Positions 54,328 through 63,219 of a DNA stretch of 64,000 bases are shown one piece after another. The stretch comes from UBA1952 sp965246905 (GTDB lineage: Bacteria > Bacteroidota > Bacteroidia > Chitinophagales > Chitinophagaceae). Numbering within the stretch: the stretch's first letter is position 1; each line of letters starts with the position of its first letter. Made by a program: the position numbers and the translations under genes. The DNA lies in the NCBI GenBank assembly GCA_965246905.1, contig CBDFFZ010000003.1:310001-374000 (forward strand), given 5' to 3'. Below the pieces are notes generated by a model, which was not told the DNA's origin, made no database searches, and saw nothing but the letters and a program-made list of their open reading frames with translations.

Positions 54328-54390
54328 ATGAAAAAGCTTACAGCAACAGAAGCAGCGACCGTAAACGGCGGCGGCTTTCAGCTCAACTAA
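54328..54390 (+). CDS. NGGG micropeptide, 20 residues
   Basis: MKKLTATEAATVNGGGFQLN, stop at 54388-54390. Same size and pattern as each half of the upstream gene; codon-level changes are mainly in the middle. Too short for standard gene callers. Followed by a good terminator, so the three units probably form a transcript ending at 54440. Confidence 0.6.
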   Translation: MKKLTATEAATVNGGGFQLN

Positions 54391-54410
54391 TCCGCTTTAC
54401 AGCGTTTATA

Positions 54411-54440
54411 AAGCAGCCCTGCGAAAACAGGCTGCTTTCC
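54411..54440 (+). terminator. terminator of the micropeptide transcript
   Basis: Perfect 8-bp stem AAGCAGCC / GGCTGCTT, 11-nt loop, then TCCTATTTTT. Confidence 0.7.
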
Positions 54441-54448
54441 TATTTTTG
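54441..54448 (+). promoter_or_regulatory. -7 element for the 54460 gene
   Basis: TATTTTTG, matching TAnnTTTG, 11 bp before the ATG. A related sequence (TATGTTTTC, then TATCTTACAG) lies before the 57464 gene. Confidence 0.5.
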
Positions 54449-54459
54449 TATCTTACAGC

Positions 54460-54633
54460 ATGGACATTACAAGCGAGCTGATGATCGAGCTTGCCACTTA
54501 CATCTGCCCCGTGCATGGCGAAGCGACCTGCTTCAAGGTACGGCCGGCAAGCGATGCCGTTATTCTCTATTGCTGTGAGTTCTGTAAAATGCAGATCGAA
54601 GATATTATCAATGGTCAGTTCCGCGCCGTCTAA
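54460..54633 (+). CDS. 57-residue zinc-ribbon-like protein
   Basis: MDITSELMIELATYICPVHG, then EATCFKVRPASDAVILYCCEFC and KMQIEDIINGQFRAV. CPVHG-EATC and YCCEFC give a C-x2-H/C-x-x-C type knuckle. Too short for most gene callers; well-placed promoter. Function unknown, a nucleic-acid-binding or regulatory role is possible. Confidence 0.6.
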   Translation: MDITSELMIELATYICPVHGEATCFKVRPASDAVILYCCEFCKMQIEDIINGQFRAV

Positions 54634-54935
54634 AGAACGGTAGGTAAAAGCAGTTCGCCGGCAGTCCGTCATCATAAGCGACAAGTGTTCAAATTGACAG
54701 ATTTAGAGAGGCACCAGGATCCGAACACCAGGTGCCACTTACAGCCACATTGCCGTAGGTCAGCTTTGCAACGAGTTGTCTAATCGGGCATACTGGTCAC
54801 CCACGTCCATTCTGCCGTAAGTTGGTCTTTGTAAAATGTATCAGGTCGGTTGTTTACCTATGCAGTACTCTCAGAATATTTGGTAATCTCAATCGAATTC
54901 TAAGAAGTATCATTTCAAGCAACGGAATGAGCGCT

Positions 54936-55074
54936 TTTCCCAAAAGGCCGTCCAAAAATTATAAGGTTACCTACAGCGTATACCACATCCATACACCTCT
55001 GCCATCCTCTATCCACATCTCCATCCCACCACATCCATACTACCTATATCCCATAGAGGACATGATTGTTCCCT
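54936..55074 (+). repeat. G-poor cassette, copy A
   Basis: Opens with TTTCCCAAAAGGCCG and closes with a 30-nt block (55045-55074) identical to the end of copy B. The ~95 nt between are C/A/T-rich and almost free of G. Confidence 0.7.
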
Positions 55075-55170
55075 CTTCGTTGATGCTGTCTCTAAGCTCA
55101 TGGCAATTGAGGTCAGTTGCAATCATTTCATAGTCGGAACTTCCGGCTTTCACAGAGGCATCTAATTCTT

Positions 55171-55236
55171 CCACCACCGGGCTTTTAACTGAAGGCTGGT
55201 AGTTTATACTAATTCATGGTCTGGACGAGGTGGTGA
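55171..55236. repeat. 65-nt hairpin unit, copy 2
   Basis: CCACCACCGGGCTTT to GAGGTGGTGA, ends identical to 53787-53851, spacing 66 vs 65 nt, interior different. Confidence 0.55.
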
Positions 55237-55358
55237 AGCCCTAAACAAGGCTTACGGTCAAAGCGATGATATTGCAGCAAAAGCACTTGCCGATAATACC
55301 TTTGCCTTTTACCGAAGCTTGTGGTCAATACTGCGTTTAAAGGACCTTAAGAGCAGTA

Positions 55359-55484
55359 TTTCCCAAAAGGCCGCCTGGAAATTTTTATTGTCCACAGACA
55401 ATATCATCCATCCTACCACCATATACCAATCCATATCCTCTACCTACTAACCTGTATATCCCATAGAGGACATGATTGTTCCCT
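55359..55484 (+). repeat. G-poor cassette, copy B
   Basis: Same 15-nt opening as A and C; 30-nt end (55455-55484) identical to A. Sequence before it (55240-55358) reads in one frame as FYRSLWSILRLKDLKSSISQ, alignable with residues ~200-220 of the replication protein, so B may derive from a second copy of that gene. Confidence 0.7.
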
Positions 55485-55778
55485 GAGCTTGCAATGTTTT
55501 GTCTGGTCGCCGGCCAATAATCGTACCAGCTAAATCATTTTCGGCATGCCGGCCGGGGAAGAAAAAATAAATCAGGATAGAAAGTGGCCATATCATCGGC
55601 AGATCCGGTATACTCGTTTATAAAGCTCACGGAAACCGATCCTTCCCGCCTAAATGCTGGGCGCCTATAATCGGCATCATGGTCTTCGTTACCATGAGCG
55701 ACAGAACAGGCATACCGCCATCCTTTGCTGTATAGTGAGGGATAAGAACGACCAGGGCAAACAACAACTATTAATTCA

Positions 55779-57377
55779 ATGCCGAAAAGAAAGAACGAAG
55801 CCAGGCCCATAAGCTATTACGTGCCACAGAACACAGAAGAGATCATCGGCCGGATCGTAAGCGCGCACCCGGACCACTACAACCCGAAGCACCGCGCGCT
55901 GTGGACCCAGAAGCTCTACCACCTGGTGGATACGATGTGCTATCAGCTGAGCGTGCGGAAGCTCGATCCCTCTGTAAATTACATCAACACCAACCAGGAC
56001 ATCAGCCAGAAGATCCTCGGCGTCGACAACACGAAGATGGCGGTGATGCTGGACCACCTGGTGGCGTTCGGGCTCATCGAATGCGATAAAAAGATGAAGG
56101 TGGCGGACAAGGTGAACGGAAGGAAAGTAAAAGGCACGGGCAAGTCCTACGGCTACCGCTTCCCCGGGTTCGAAAGGCTGGTTGAGGTCATAGCAGAGGA
56201 CAGGAAGAAGGAAGCGCACCGCATCTCGGACGTGACCCGTAAGCTGTTCATAAACGGCAACCCGCTGCTGAGCGCCTACAGCAAGGTGATGAGTGAAGTT
56301 TCTTTGGGCAGCTTCTGTATGGAAACGCTTATGGAAGAGATCGTGCTCAACCGCGCAAAGAAAGGAGCGCGGGCGGGAAAGTACCGTTGGCATATGGACA
56401 GGCTACAGAAAGCATATCTCAGAAGCACGGTTTCCCAAAAGGCCGTCCGGAAAATCAAGGAACACAGATCGTATAACGTGCCGTACAGACCGTGTATACT
56501 TACCTCAACCACTACATGCTATCCTACACTCTATACCGTACCCATAGACGACATGATTGTTCCTGAAAAGATGAATGTGGCCTGTGAGCCCTGCATCTAT
56601 TCGGTAATGCCTTACCATGAGAAGACAGTGCGCGCGGCACTGGGGAAGTACAGTGAAGACGAACACTCGCTACGCATCAGGCTGCTTCGCGCTGTGAGGG
56701 TGATCGAGAGCGGCGACCACATTCCGACCAGACCTGTGCCGGGATCGAGGGTCTACACGGCGGTCACCTCGCTCAACCGTGAGTTTAGGAAGCACCTGCG
56801 TCTGGGCGGCAGACAGCTCATCGGTCTCGATATACGGAACTCGCAGCCACTGATCGCCTCGGTGCTCTTTCTTACCTACTGGCAAATGAAAGACGGGACC
56901 GTGCCCGAAGACGTGACGCAGTACATCAGCGACTGTGAACAAGGTGTCTTCTACGATCACTTCATGGCGCTCAACGGGATCACGTGCGACATGCGCGCAG
57001 AGTTCAAGGGTGATTTCTACTCGCTGGTCTTCTTCGCGAAGCTCACGCCTGGCGATCATATCCTCAAGGCGCAGTTCAGGGAAAGGTATCCTTCGTGCTG
57101 GGAAGCGATCTGGGAAATGAAAGGCGGCTACTACCATTGCGAAACCTTCAACGAATTTGCGAAGGCGCTGCAAGAGGTGGAAGCGGGGATCATGTTCGAC
57201 GGCGTGAACCGCAGGCTGATGGAAATGGGCATAAAGGCCTTCAACATCTTCGACTCGATCTACGTGGGCAGCATGGAAGAATACAAGGTGGCCGAACAGT
57301 TCGTGATCGAAGAGTTCGCGGTGTACGGACTAAGGCCGACGATCAACGCTGAACGGTATGACAATGATAGCAAGTAG
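55779..57377 (+). CDS. polymerase-like replication protein
   Basis: 532 residues, GC-rich. N-terminal ~200 residues are helical with a winged-helix-like region (TNQDISQKILGVDNTKMAVMLDHLVAFGLIE). Residues 215-262 form a low-complexity linker. C-terminal part: YTAVTSLNREFRKHLRL (326-342), GLDIRNSQPLIAS (349-361, motif A-like Asp351), RAEFKGDFYSLVFF (406-419), FNIFDSIYVGS (488-498, motif C-like Asp492). This resembles the palm of PolA/phage-RNAP-type polymerases at very low similarity. Likely element replication; family unnamed. Linker DNA is cassette copy C. Confidence 0.6.
   Translation: MPKRKNEARPISYYVPQNTEEIIGRIVSAHPDHYNPKHRALWTQKLYHLVDTMCYQLSVRKLDPSVNYINTNQDISQKILGVDNTKMAVMLDHLVAFGLIECDKKMKVADKVNGRKVKGTGKSYGYRFPGFERLVEVIAEDRKKEAHRISDVTRKLFINGNPLLSAYSKVMSEVSLGSFCMETLMEEIVLNRAKKGARAGKYRWHMDRLQKAYLRSTVSQKAVRKIKEHRSYNVPYRPCILTSTTTCYPTLYTVPIDDMIVPEKMNVACEPCIYSVMPYHEKTVRAALGKYSEDEHSLRIRLLRAVRVIESGDHIPTRPVPGSRVYTAVTSLNREFRKHLRLGGRQLIGLDIRNSQPLIASVLFLTYWQMKDGTVPEDVTQYISDCEQGVFYDHFMALNGITCDMRAEFKGDFYSLVFFAKLTPGDHILKAQFRERYPSCWEAIWEMKGGYYHCETFNEFAKALQEVEAGIMFDGVNRRLMEMGIKAFNIFDSIYVGSMEEYKVAEQFVIEEFAVYGLRPTINAERYDNDSK
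56431..56563 (+). repeat. G-poor cassette, copy C, inside the replication gene
   Basis: TTTCCCAAAAGGCCG at 56431-56445, then a C/A/T-rich tract, then CCCATAGACGACATGATTG at 56541 and on (one mismatch to A and B). Here it is translated as the linker SQKAVRKI...PIDDMIVP. Confidence 0.65.
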
Positions 57378-57463
57378 GCGACCGGCCAGGATAATCGTGC
57401 GGAAAGGCTTACTGGAATAAAGCAGACCGGCTATGTTTTCTATCTTACAGGCATCTCATCACC

Positions 57464-58036
57464 ATGTCGACGGAAAAGCGCTTTGAGGTACTGGATTCGC
57501 TGCCAGCCTACGGACCGATGCACGTCTCGATCTCTGACAGGGTCGTTCCCTTCTATTCGGAAGGTTACGTCGTGCGCTTCTATAGAACCGACCGGACAAG
57601 CTGGGTCGCCAACTTCCAGCCCGGATGCACGAAGCTCGATGGGGTACTTGAGCTCAAGGACACGGCCCATGCGCTTGTGATCGCCTCAGGGACTTGCTAC
57701 CTGATGAGCCCGGATGCTGAAGCGCCTGTCAGGGTGTTCGGCGGGGACTACGAGGCAGCCCTCGCGATGGAAGACGGGCGGGTCGTACTTCAACGGTCCA
57801 CGGAGCTGACGATTGTAGAAAAGGACGGTGCTGTCTGGCATACCGCAAGGATATCCTGGGACGGGCTCAGGGAAGTTGTGCTCAAAGGCAGCGTGGTGAC
57901 GGGGCTTGCATACAGCCCGACGGGGGAAGACGATGAGTGGACGGCATTCGGCTACGACATCGATGCAAAAAGGCTGACTCGTGGAAGCTTTCCGGCATGG
58001 CGGGAAAAGGTAAGGCCCTGGTGGAAGATCTGGTGA
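57464..58036 (+). CDS. hypothetical protein, GC-rich
   Basis: 190 residues, beta-rich: VSISDRVVPFYSEGYVVRFY, FQPGCTKLDGVLELKDTAHALVIASGTCYLM, then ISWDGLREVVLKGSVVTGLAYSPTGEDDEWTAFGYDIDAKRLTRGSF. The C-terminal block is common in Bacteroidota hypothetical proteins often annotated near secretion-system immunity genes. Soluble, function unknown. 86 bp after the replication gene. Confidence 0.7.
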   Translation: MSTEKRFEVLDSLPAYGPMHVSISDRVVPFYSEGYVVRFYRTDRTSWVANFQPGCTKLDGVLELKDTAHALVIASGTCYLMSPDAEAPVRVFGGDYEAALAMEDGRVVLQRSTELTIVEKDGAVWHTARISWDGLREVVLKGSVVTGLAYSPTGEDDEWTAFGYDIDAKRLTRGSFPAWREKVRPWWKIW

Positions 58037-58090
58037 AGAAACGCAGTCTGTGCGCGGTATCAAAAACGCCTTGGATTCGAATGAGCCCTA

Positions 58091-58149
58091 CCTTCGGCAG
58101 ATCGCCGAAGGGCAGATAAAAAAGGCATGACTTCAATTGCAATGCCTTT
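58091..58149 (+). terminator. two hairpins after the 57464 gene
   Basis: CCTTCGGC / GCCGAAGG (58091-58111) and AAAGGCAT / ATGCCTTT (58121-58149). T-rich tails are weak; together they probably end transcription of both convergent genes. Confidence 0.5.
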
Positions 58150-58174
58150 ATCGGGATAGTAAATAATGGTCCGT

Positions 58175-58621
58175 TCACCCTGCGACGCAGCTGTCCAGCA
58201 AAAGCTGTTTATCCAGTGCGATCATGACTGCCCTGCCGCCGTAGCATGCGCGCACGATCCTGTTTCCTCGGTTATCGAGCAGCAGCTGCCTGAGGCTTCC
58301 GGTATCGATGAAGTGGGTTTCATCGCTGCCTGTGCTTCCGAACATGTAGAAGCCTGCTTTTGAGAGGAACGGTCCTGCGGGCAGCACTCTTTTGTTTACG
58401 ATCCTGGCCATTTCGAACAGCACGGGCGATCTCAGGTGACCGATTGGCGCGCACTCGGGGATGATGTTGAGCGTGTAGTCCTTCAGGGGCATGAGCGGAT
58501 AGTCCTGCTGTTCCTTCGCCGGAGCGAGCAGGCGCCTGATGTACTCGGCCATGATGAGCTCCTGAACGATGAGATCTTCGAGCGTGTTCTCTTTGCTTGC
58601 CCCTTCCAAATTCTTTTCCAT
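58175..58621 (-). CDS. hypothetical protein, GC-rich
   Basis: 148 residues: LEDLIVQELIMAEYIRRLLAP, then IGHLRSPVLFEMARIVNKRV, FIDTGSLRQLLLDNRGNRIVRACYGGRAVMIALDKQLLL. Soluble, mixed fold. No motif recognised. Convergent to 57464 and sharing its composition, likely of the same element. Confidence 0.6.
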   Translation of the reverse strand: MEKNLEGASKENTLEDLIVQELIMAEYIRRLLAPAKEQQDYPLMPLKDYTLNIIPECAPIGHLRSPVLFEMARIVNKRVLPAGPFLSKAGFYMFGSTGSDETHFIDTGSLRQLLLDNRGNRIVRACYGGRAVMIALDKQLLLDSCVAG

Positions 58622-58639
58622 TGGTAGTTGTATTTATTC

Positions 58640-59226
58640 TTTAAATAGCCCCGGGATAAGGAACGGGAACTTGACAGCTTGGCCGACATGGACCTGCGCG
58701 CGCTAAAGCTCTGCAAACATTGATCACGGAATGGTAAGTTGATGTGGTGACGGGCTACATTCACAACGCACTGCTGGAGTGATGGCACGGGCCACCAGGC
58801 GCGCTGCAGCATGCGGAGACGCTGAATTTTCTTTGCCCGGCGGGCGTGCCGGGTTTTCTTATGAACGGTACTCTCATCCAACCGTTGAAAAGAAAGGGGT
58901 GAGCTTTATCTGCGCAGATACGGATGGAAAAGCAGGAAGCCCGTTTGGCAGCACGGCGGGCTTCCTTTACCGATCAGTTTTATTTCCCTTCGGTAAGTTT
59001 TTTCAATGGGCGTTTGTGTTGTATTGTGTCCCATCCTCCGCCCGTTCAGCTCAAGCAAATTATATAAAACTTGTAGTTGATTTTGGCATTCGGCATTTGT
59101 ACCGGTTATTCCGCATGCCCTATTGACCTGCAATAGGTCCGTGTTTCGCTACCTTGTTTCCACGTAGGCTAAAAGCATTGCCTGTATCTATCGTAATTGG
59201 AGGTTACCAAACAAAGGCAATAAAAA
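58640..59226. other. intergenic region with three hairpins
   Basis: No gene supported. Hairpins CCCGGC/GCCGGG + TTTT at 58836-58859 and GGAAGCCCG/CGGGCTTCC at 58935-58968 look like terminators of short transcripts (small RNAs or peptides) that I cannot identify. Confidence 0.4.
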
Positions 59227-59246
59227 AGCAGACTGACTAGTCTGCT
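59227..59246 (-). terminator. terminator of the 59272 gene
   Basis: Perfect 8-bp stem AGCAGACT / AGTCTGCT; reading leftward followed by TTTTTTATTG. Confidence 0.7.
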
Positions 59247-59271
59247 CTCTATGAGTATCGAAGGAAACAGT

Positions 59272-59853
59272 TCAGCTTATTTCGTAGCCGAGTTCCGTTG
59301 CTGTTGCGATGAATGCTTGAGTAGTAGATAACGTATGCTGGTTGCAGATTACGATATGGCAATCGATGAGGCAAATCTTATCATTGTCCTTTTCGAAGTA
59401 TCGCTTTCCTTTTGGTGCTATTTCTTTGGCTGCTGCCTCAGTTCTAAGTTTACCAAACCTTGGCATCAATTGTGGTGGGAACGCTGTTTCGAGTTCTTCC
59501 AACGTGACGTTGGGGTTAGCCGCAACATGCGCCTTGACTACTGCCTGTACCAATCTGCCCTTTCCGTACTCATTGTCCTGAAATGAAAACTTGCTGTTGT
59601 CGCGGCCCGTTGATTTCGGCCTTGCTTCTTTCTTCACATGCTCGGGTGCAATACCTTCATGCTTTACTGGACCGAGCGAGTAAGTCTTCTCTTCACCATC
59701 TGCATGCTCGGTTATTTTCTGTTGACCGATTAGCGTCTTCATAGTTGTGTAAAGAAAAAGTCCGCCTAATGAAGTCGCCGCTTTGATGGAGTCCTTATTT
59801 GATTTTGGGTTTGCCTCTAAGAAGGCAAGCAGCTCCTGGTTTTTGTTTTCCAT
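59272..59853 (-). CDS. hypothetical DNA-binding-like protein
   Basis: 193 residues from MENKNQELLAFLEANPKSN; an earlier ATG 36 bp upstream is less likely. Residues 1-60 look like a winged helix (ATSLGGLFLYTTMKTLIGQQKITEH). The C-terminal part has LEELETAFPPQLMPRFG and FEKDNDKICLID. Possibly a regulator. No family recognised. The 310 bp upstream to 60200 hold no gene. Confidence 0.55.
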   Translation of the reverse strand: MENKNQELLAFLEANPKSNKDSIKAATSLGGLFLYTTMKTLIGQQKITEHADGEEKTYSLGPVKHEGIAPEHVKKEARPKSTGRDNSKFSFQDNEYGKGRLVQAVVKAHVAANPNVTLEELETAFPPQLMPRFGKLRTEAAAKEIAPKGKRYFEKDNDKICLIDCHIVICNQHTLSTTQAFIATATELGYEIS

Positions 59854-60200
59854 ATCGTTGGTTGTTTTATCCAGCGAGTATAGCTGCACCAGGGATGCCG
59901 AGGAAATATTTTATGGGTAAATGGAAAGCTTTAGCAAACCATCTGCGAGTGAACTGGCCGTCAGTCCAGCTTCAGTCCAAATAGGTCCACCAGAAGAGTT
60001 GGCGCAAAATGATCGCTAAAGCTTGCCACAGGTTCAGTCCGGCAAGCAAAACTTTAGTATCGCAAATGCAGGTAACTGGATTTAGTTTTATTGGGCCTGC
60101 CTACTGCCAATCAGCTGGCCCTCTAACTTAACTCTATGATGAAACGCAATGCAGGCAAGCCTTTCGGGCCATCGGTTTGAGAATAATAAATCCACTTGCA

Positions 60201-60644
60201 ATGAAACTTGCAATAAAGTTGTTGGGTAAATTACTTGAAGGTAGAAGTGACGCTTTATACTGCTGCAGTTACCCCGATTATACGTGGGTAAGTATGGCGA
60301 GACATTTCCCGCTCTGCGTATATTTGGATATGACAACAAAACTGTCTGAATCCGAGTATGCCCAAACCATGGCTGGTGGCATGAGTAATGTCACTGAGAG
60401 CGCAGAGCCAGCGGTTGATATTTGGGGGTATGTTGAAGAACTGGTCAGGGAAAGCGTACTCTTAAGGTACGTGCTTGACAATTATCTGGTAGAAAGTGTT
60501 TACCGAGATAAAGCAGAAACCTATGATCACGTTCTTCTGCCTACAGACAGCCCGACCCGTTTTGTAGTTCTTGTTATTGATATTGCAGCCAAATCGATTA
60601 AAGGCCATCACAGCCTTGACCTTCAAAAAGCCTATGGACTTTAA
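60201..60644 (+). CDS. hypothetical protein
   Basis: 147 residues from MKLAIKLLGKLLEGRSDALYC; an ATG 24 bp earlier is possible. Soluble, mixed: YCCSYPDYTWVSMARHFPLC, EYAQTMAGGMSNVTESAEP. Not recognised. Own start and a clear frame. Confidence 0.5.
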   Translation: MKLAIKLLGKLLEGRSDALYCCSYPDYTWVSMARHFPLCVYLDMTTKLSESEYAQTMAGGMSNVTESAEPAVDIWGYVEELVRESVLLRYVLDNYLVESVYRDKAETYDHVLLPTDSPTRFVVLVIDIAAKSIKGHHSLDLQKAYGL

Positions 60645-60666
60645 TGCTCAATCATTCTGATAGCGA

Positions 60667-61164
60667 ATGCGCATAACCATTCTGTTTCTTCTCATCAGTT
60701 GTGCATTTGTCGGACCTGTTCAGGGACAGGTTGATGATTATGCCATCAGGCTTAGCGTACTTCATAAAGCTGAGATCAACCGGACTTTCAGGTTTGGTCG
60801 CTGGAACGATCATGGTGGAATGGAAACACACCTCACCTACTTAGGTAAGGTGACCACCAGCAAGGGCAGGACATACAGGGTCATGAACTCGATCTGGATC
60901 TGGGGTTTGTCCCGAAGAGGCACGACGAGGATTTTGATATTCGATTCGCGGGAACGCTATGTAGGCAACTACTATCTGGGGAACACGGCGGATGTTCCGT
61001 CATCGCTTAAGAACGGCGTATTGTACTTTAGCAACATCAACAATGATCAATGTGACCGGAATGTCATGACCAGGGTAAGCCTGAGAGGCGGACTGCCTAA
61101 GAACATATTCAAGAAATGTCATGCCAACGGCATGGGCGATTTCATCAGTTTCGAAGGTGACTGA
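60667..61164 (+). CDS. secreted hypothetical protein
   Basis: 165 residues. Signal peptide MRITILFLLISCAFVGPVQG. Mature part is beta-rich (THLTYLGKVTTSKGRTYRV, TRILIFDSRERYVGNYYL) and has two Cys (NDQCDRN, KKCHANG) that may pair in the periplasm. No family recognised. Starts 22 bp after the 60201 gene. Confidence 0.65.
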   Translation: MRITILFLLISCAFVGPVQGQVDDYAIRLSVLHKAEINRTFRFGRWNDHGGMETHLTYLGKVTTSKGRTYRVMNSIWIWGLSRRGTTRILIFDSRERYVGNYYLGNTADVPSSLKNGVLYFSNINNDQCDRNVMTRVSLRGGLPKNIFKKCHANGMGDFISFEGD

Positions 61165-61257
61165 ACTATTTTAGGGGGTGATTTTTAGAAGGCAGGAACA
61201 CCGTGATTTACGGTGTAAAATTGCTGGGGGTAAAGTGATGTTGCTAAGTTTAATGCG

Positions 61258-62497
61258 TTATCTGAAGTTCAGCAGCGTTTCAGATATAGCTTTGATGTTC
61301 TGATCGGGAATGGACTTCAGATAGTGCATGGTAGTGCTAATATTGCTGTGCCCTAATTGGTCCGCGATCCATGCAACTGGTGTGTTTGAGAGCTTTAACG
61401 AGGTAGCGAACGAGTGTCTTGCAAGACTGAGGGTAAGGCGCTGGTCAAACCTTAGTTTTTGACCGACACGGCGCAGGTATTTGTTCACGCGGTGCTGATA
61501 GCTCGCGATCTTCTTCTGCTTTTGAAGAGCGGTAAGCTCATCGTTGATTATAGGAAAGATGTATTCGTTGGGGCTACGTTTTGCATTCCCGTATTTGTTG
61601 ATAATGTACTTCAGTTCAGGCAGCATGTAGAACTTTATATCCTTCCCCGAAACCTTGTTGGTCCGTTTGGTCTTTTCCCGAAAGAAGGTCATGATGTTGC
61701 CCTGTAAGCTGGACCACTTCAGCCTTGCAACGTCTGTGAAGTTCAGGCCTGATCCGAGGTAAGAGAAGAGCCAATATTTCACCGCCCTGTCCTCGCTCAT
61801 GCAGTTGCCTTCGTACTCGCAGATCGCTTTTATCTGGGCACTGTATAAGACGCCTTTTGATTTGATTGACGAGCCAATTGTAAAATTCTTAAATGGATAC
61901 AGCTTCTCTGATACCAGTCCATCCTTGATTGCGCGGTTGAAGATGGTGCGCATGCTGCGGATGTAGATTTGGGCTGTGGTCTTAGATAGTCCCTGCCCAA
62001 CGATCCAGCTTACGTATCCTTTTAAGAATGCTGGATTGATATCTTCGAAGTAGAGGTTGCGTTTGTACTTCCTGAACGACTTGAGTGCCTGCGTCATGTT
62101 GATGGCGGTCTTTAATCCTGTCCTCTTTTTCGAGCTCAAGAAAGTAAGGATCCCAAACGATTGAGACATCTGTCTTCTGCGAAGCGAAGAGGTTGGTCTC
62201 GGATTGGAAGAACCGCTGGAACGTTTCTCTTGTTGGGTTCGGCAAGCGCTCGAGGATCGTCTCTGCCTTGGTCATGTAGTCCTGGATCTGCTTCCTGAGT
62301 TCACGGATGTCAACGCTTCCGCCCTTGCCCTGCATGGCCTTGTCCCAGTCCGATTTAGTTGCGTAGAGCTTCAGTGAAATCTTGAACTGAAGGCCGGATA
62401 AGTTTACTGCAAGTTGGATGGGGCAGAGGTCAATGGTGCCTGTTTTGGGATAGCGTTTATCCCAGTGCAAATTGAGTGAATAGTTGGCTTGTTTCAT
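61258..62497 (-). pseudogene. tyrosine recombinase disrupted by a frameshift
   Basis: The first part starts MKQANYSLNLHWDKRYPKTG at 62497 and reads to FLELEKEDRIK; a single extra base in ATTAAAGACC (near 62115) then changes frame. The next frame continues TAINMTQALKSFRKY and carries the SAM-like core and catalytic domain: GSGLNFTDVARLKWSSL, RLTLSLARHSFATSLKL (H-x-x-R), LGHSNISTTMHYL (H and Tyr). A complete protein would be ~412 residues. Probably the former integrase of this right-hand element, now inactive unless the indel is an error. Confidence 0.75.
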
Positions 62498-62725
62498 TGG
62501 TCGTGTATACGCCCGAAGATGCGAGAAACATCGCGATTCAGAGCGCACAATAACGCTAAAAATCTGCTGTAGAATTTGGTTTTAAACGGTTCATGCCTGT
62601 AAAATCGACATGGGTAATCCGCAATCAGAACTCCATATTTTTGTATAAGGGTCTGCGTTGTGTATATTGTGGTCTTTGGGTTTTTTCACCTAATCGATAG
62701 ACAACAACAAAATCCTGACTAAGCA

Positions 62726-62893
62726 ATGGATAGTCCTAAGCTTCTTATTAAAATTAAGCACGGAAAAAAGAATGAAGCAATTCAACTATCATTCAATGAT
62801 CAAGCAATGGTTGGATTCCTACTTGCTCAGAAAGCCCTTCCGCCTATAAGATTACGGTATCTGAAGTATTTGCACTCTCTTTTATAACTTAAA
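62726..62893 (+). CDS. 55-residue hypothetical protein
   Basis: MDSPKLLIKIKHGKKNEAIQ, LSFNDQAMVGFLLAQKALPP, then IRLRYLKYLHSLFIT. Basic, AT-rich, small. Begins a plus-strand run of three genes. Function unknown. Confidence 0.5.
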
Positions 62894-62905
62894 ATTTTGT
62901 ATTAA

Positions 62906-63193
62906 ATGCCCACTCAATCATCTGACACGGCTAATCAAATTGCGCTCTATAAAGTTAAATCCAATGCTCTGCTTCAACAGAATAAAGCGCACAAGCCATT
63001 TCTTATTTTGCATGCAATTGTGGCAACGGCCGTTGCCCTATTTATGATCGCCCTCATTGCATATAAAGGGTTTAAATGTAAAGAAGCCTCACTTGGAGAG
63101 CTGGGAGCATTGTTCGTTCCATCAGGAGGCTTGGCCTTTTTTGTCACGCAAATTATCAGTGCTTATTCTAAGGTCTCTCGAACATCTGACTAA
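62906..63193 (+). CDS. small two-helix membrane protein
   Basis: 95 residues. Two membrane segments: LHAIVATAVALFMIALIAY (~32-50) and LGALFVPSGGLAFFVTQIIS (~63-82). N-terminal cytosolic helix. 12 bp after the 62726 gene. Function unknown. Confidence 0.65.
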   Translation: MPTQSSDTANQIALYKVKSNALLQQNKAHKPFLILHAIVATAVALFMIALIAYKGFKCKEASLGELGALFVPSGGLAFFVTQIISAYSKVSRTSD

Positions 63194-63219
63194 TCTTTCC
63201 AATTCAGGTATAAACTCAA

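Larger units (their letters stand above)
54640..55778. other. 1.1-kb repeat-rich non-coding region
   Basis: No complete gene. Holds cassette copies A and B, the hairpin unit at 55171, a GGCACC/GGTGCC hairpin near 54702-54730, and stretches that read like decayed parts of the replication gene (at 55240-55450). Best candidate for a replication origin or control region of this element. Confidence 0.5.

Noticed and set aside
55776..56393. 205-residue minus-strand frame opposite the replication gene
   Set aside because: Shadow of GC-rich codons; the His/Val/Leu-rich product is not plausible.
54936..56563. Diversity-generating retroelement (constant ends, variable middle)
   Set aside because: No reverse transcriptase anywhere in the window and no adenine-specific substitution pattern.
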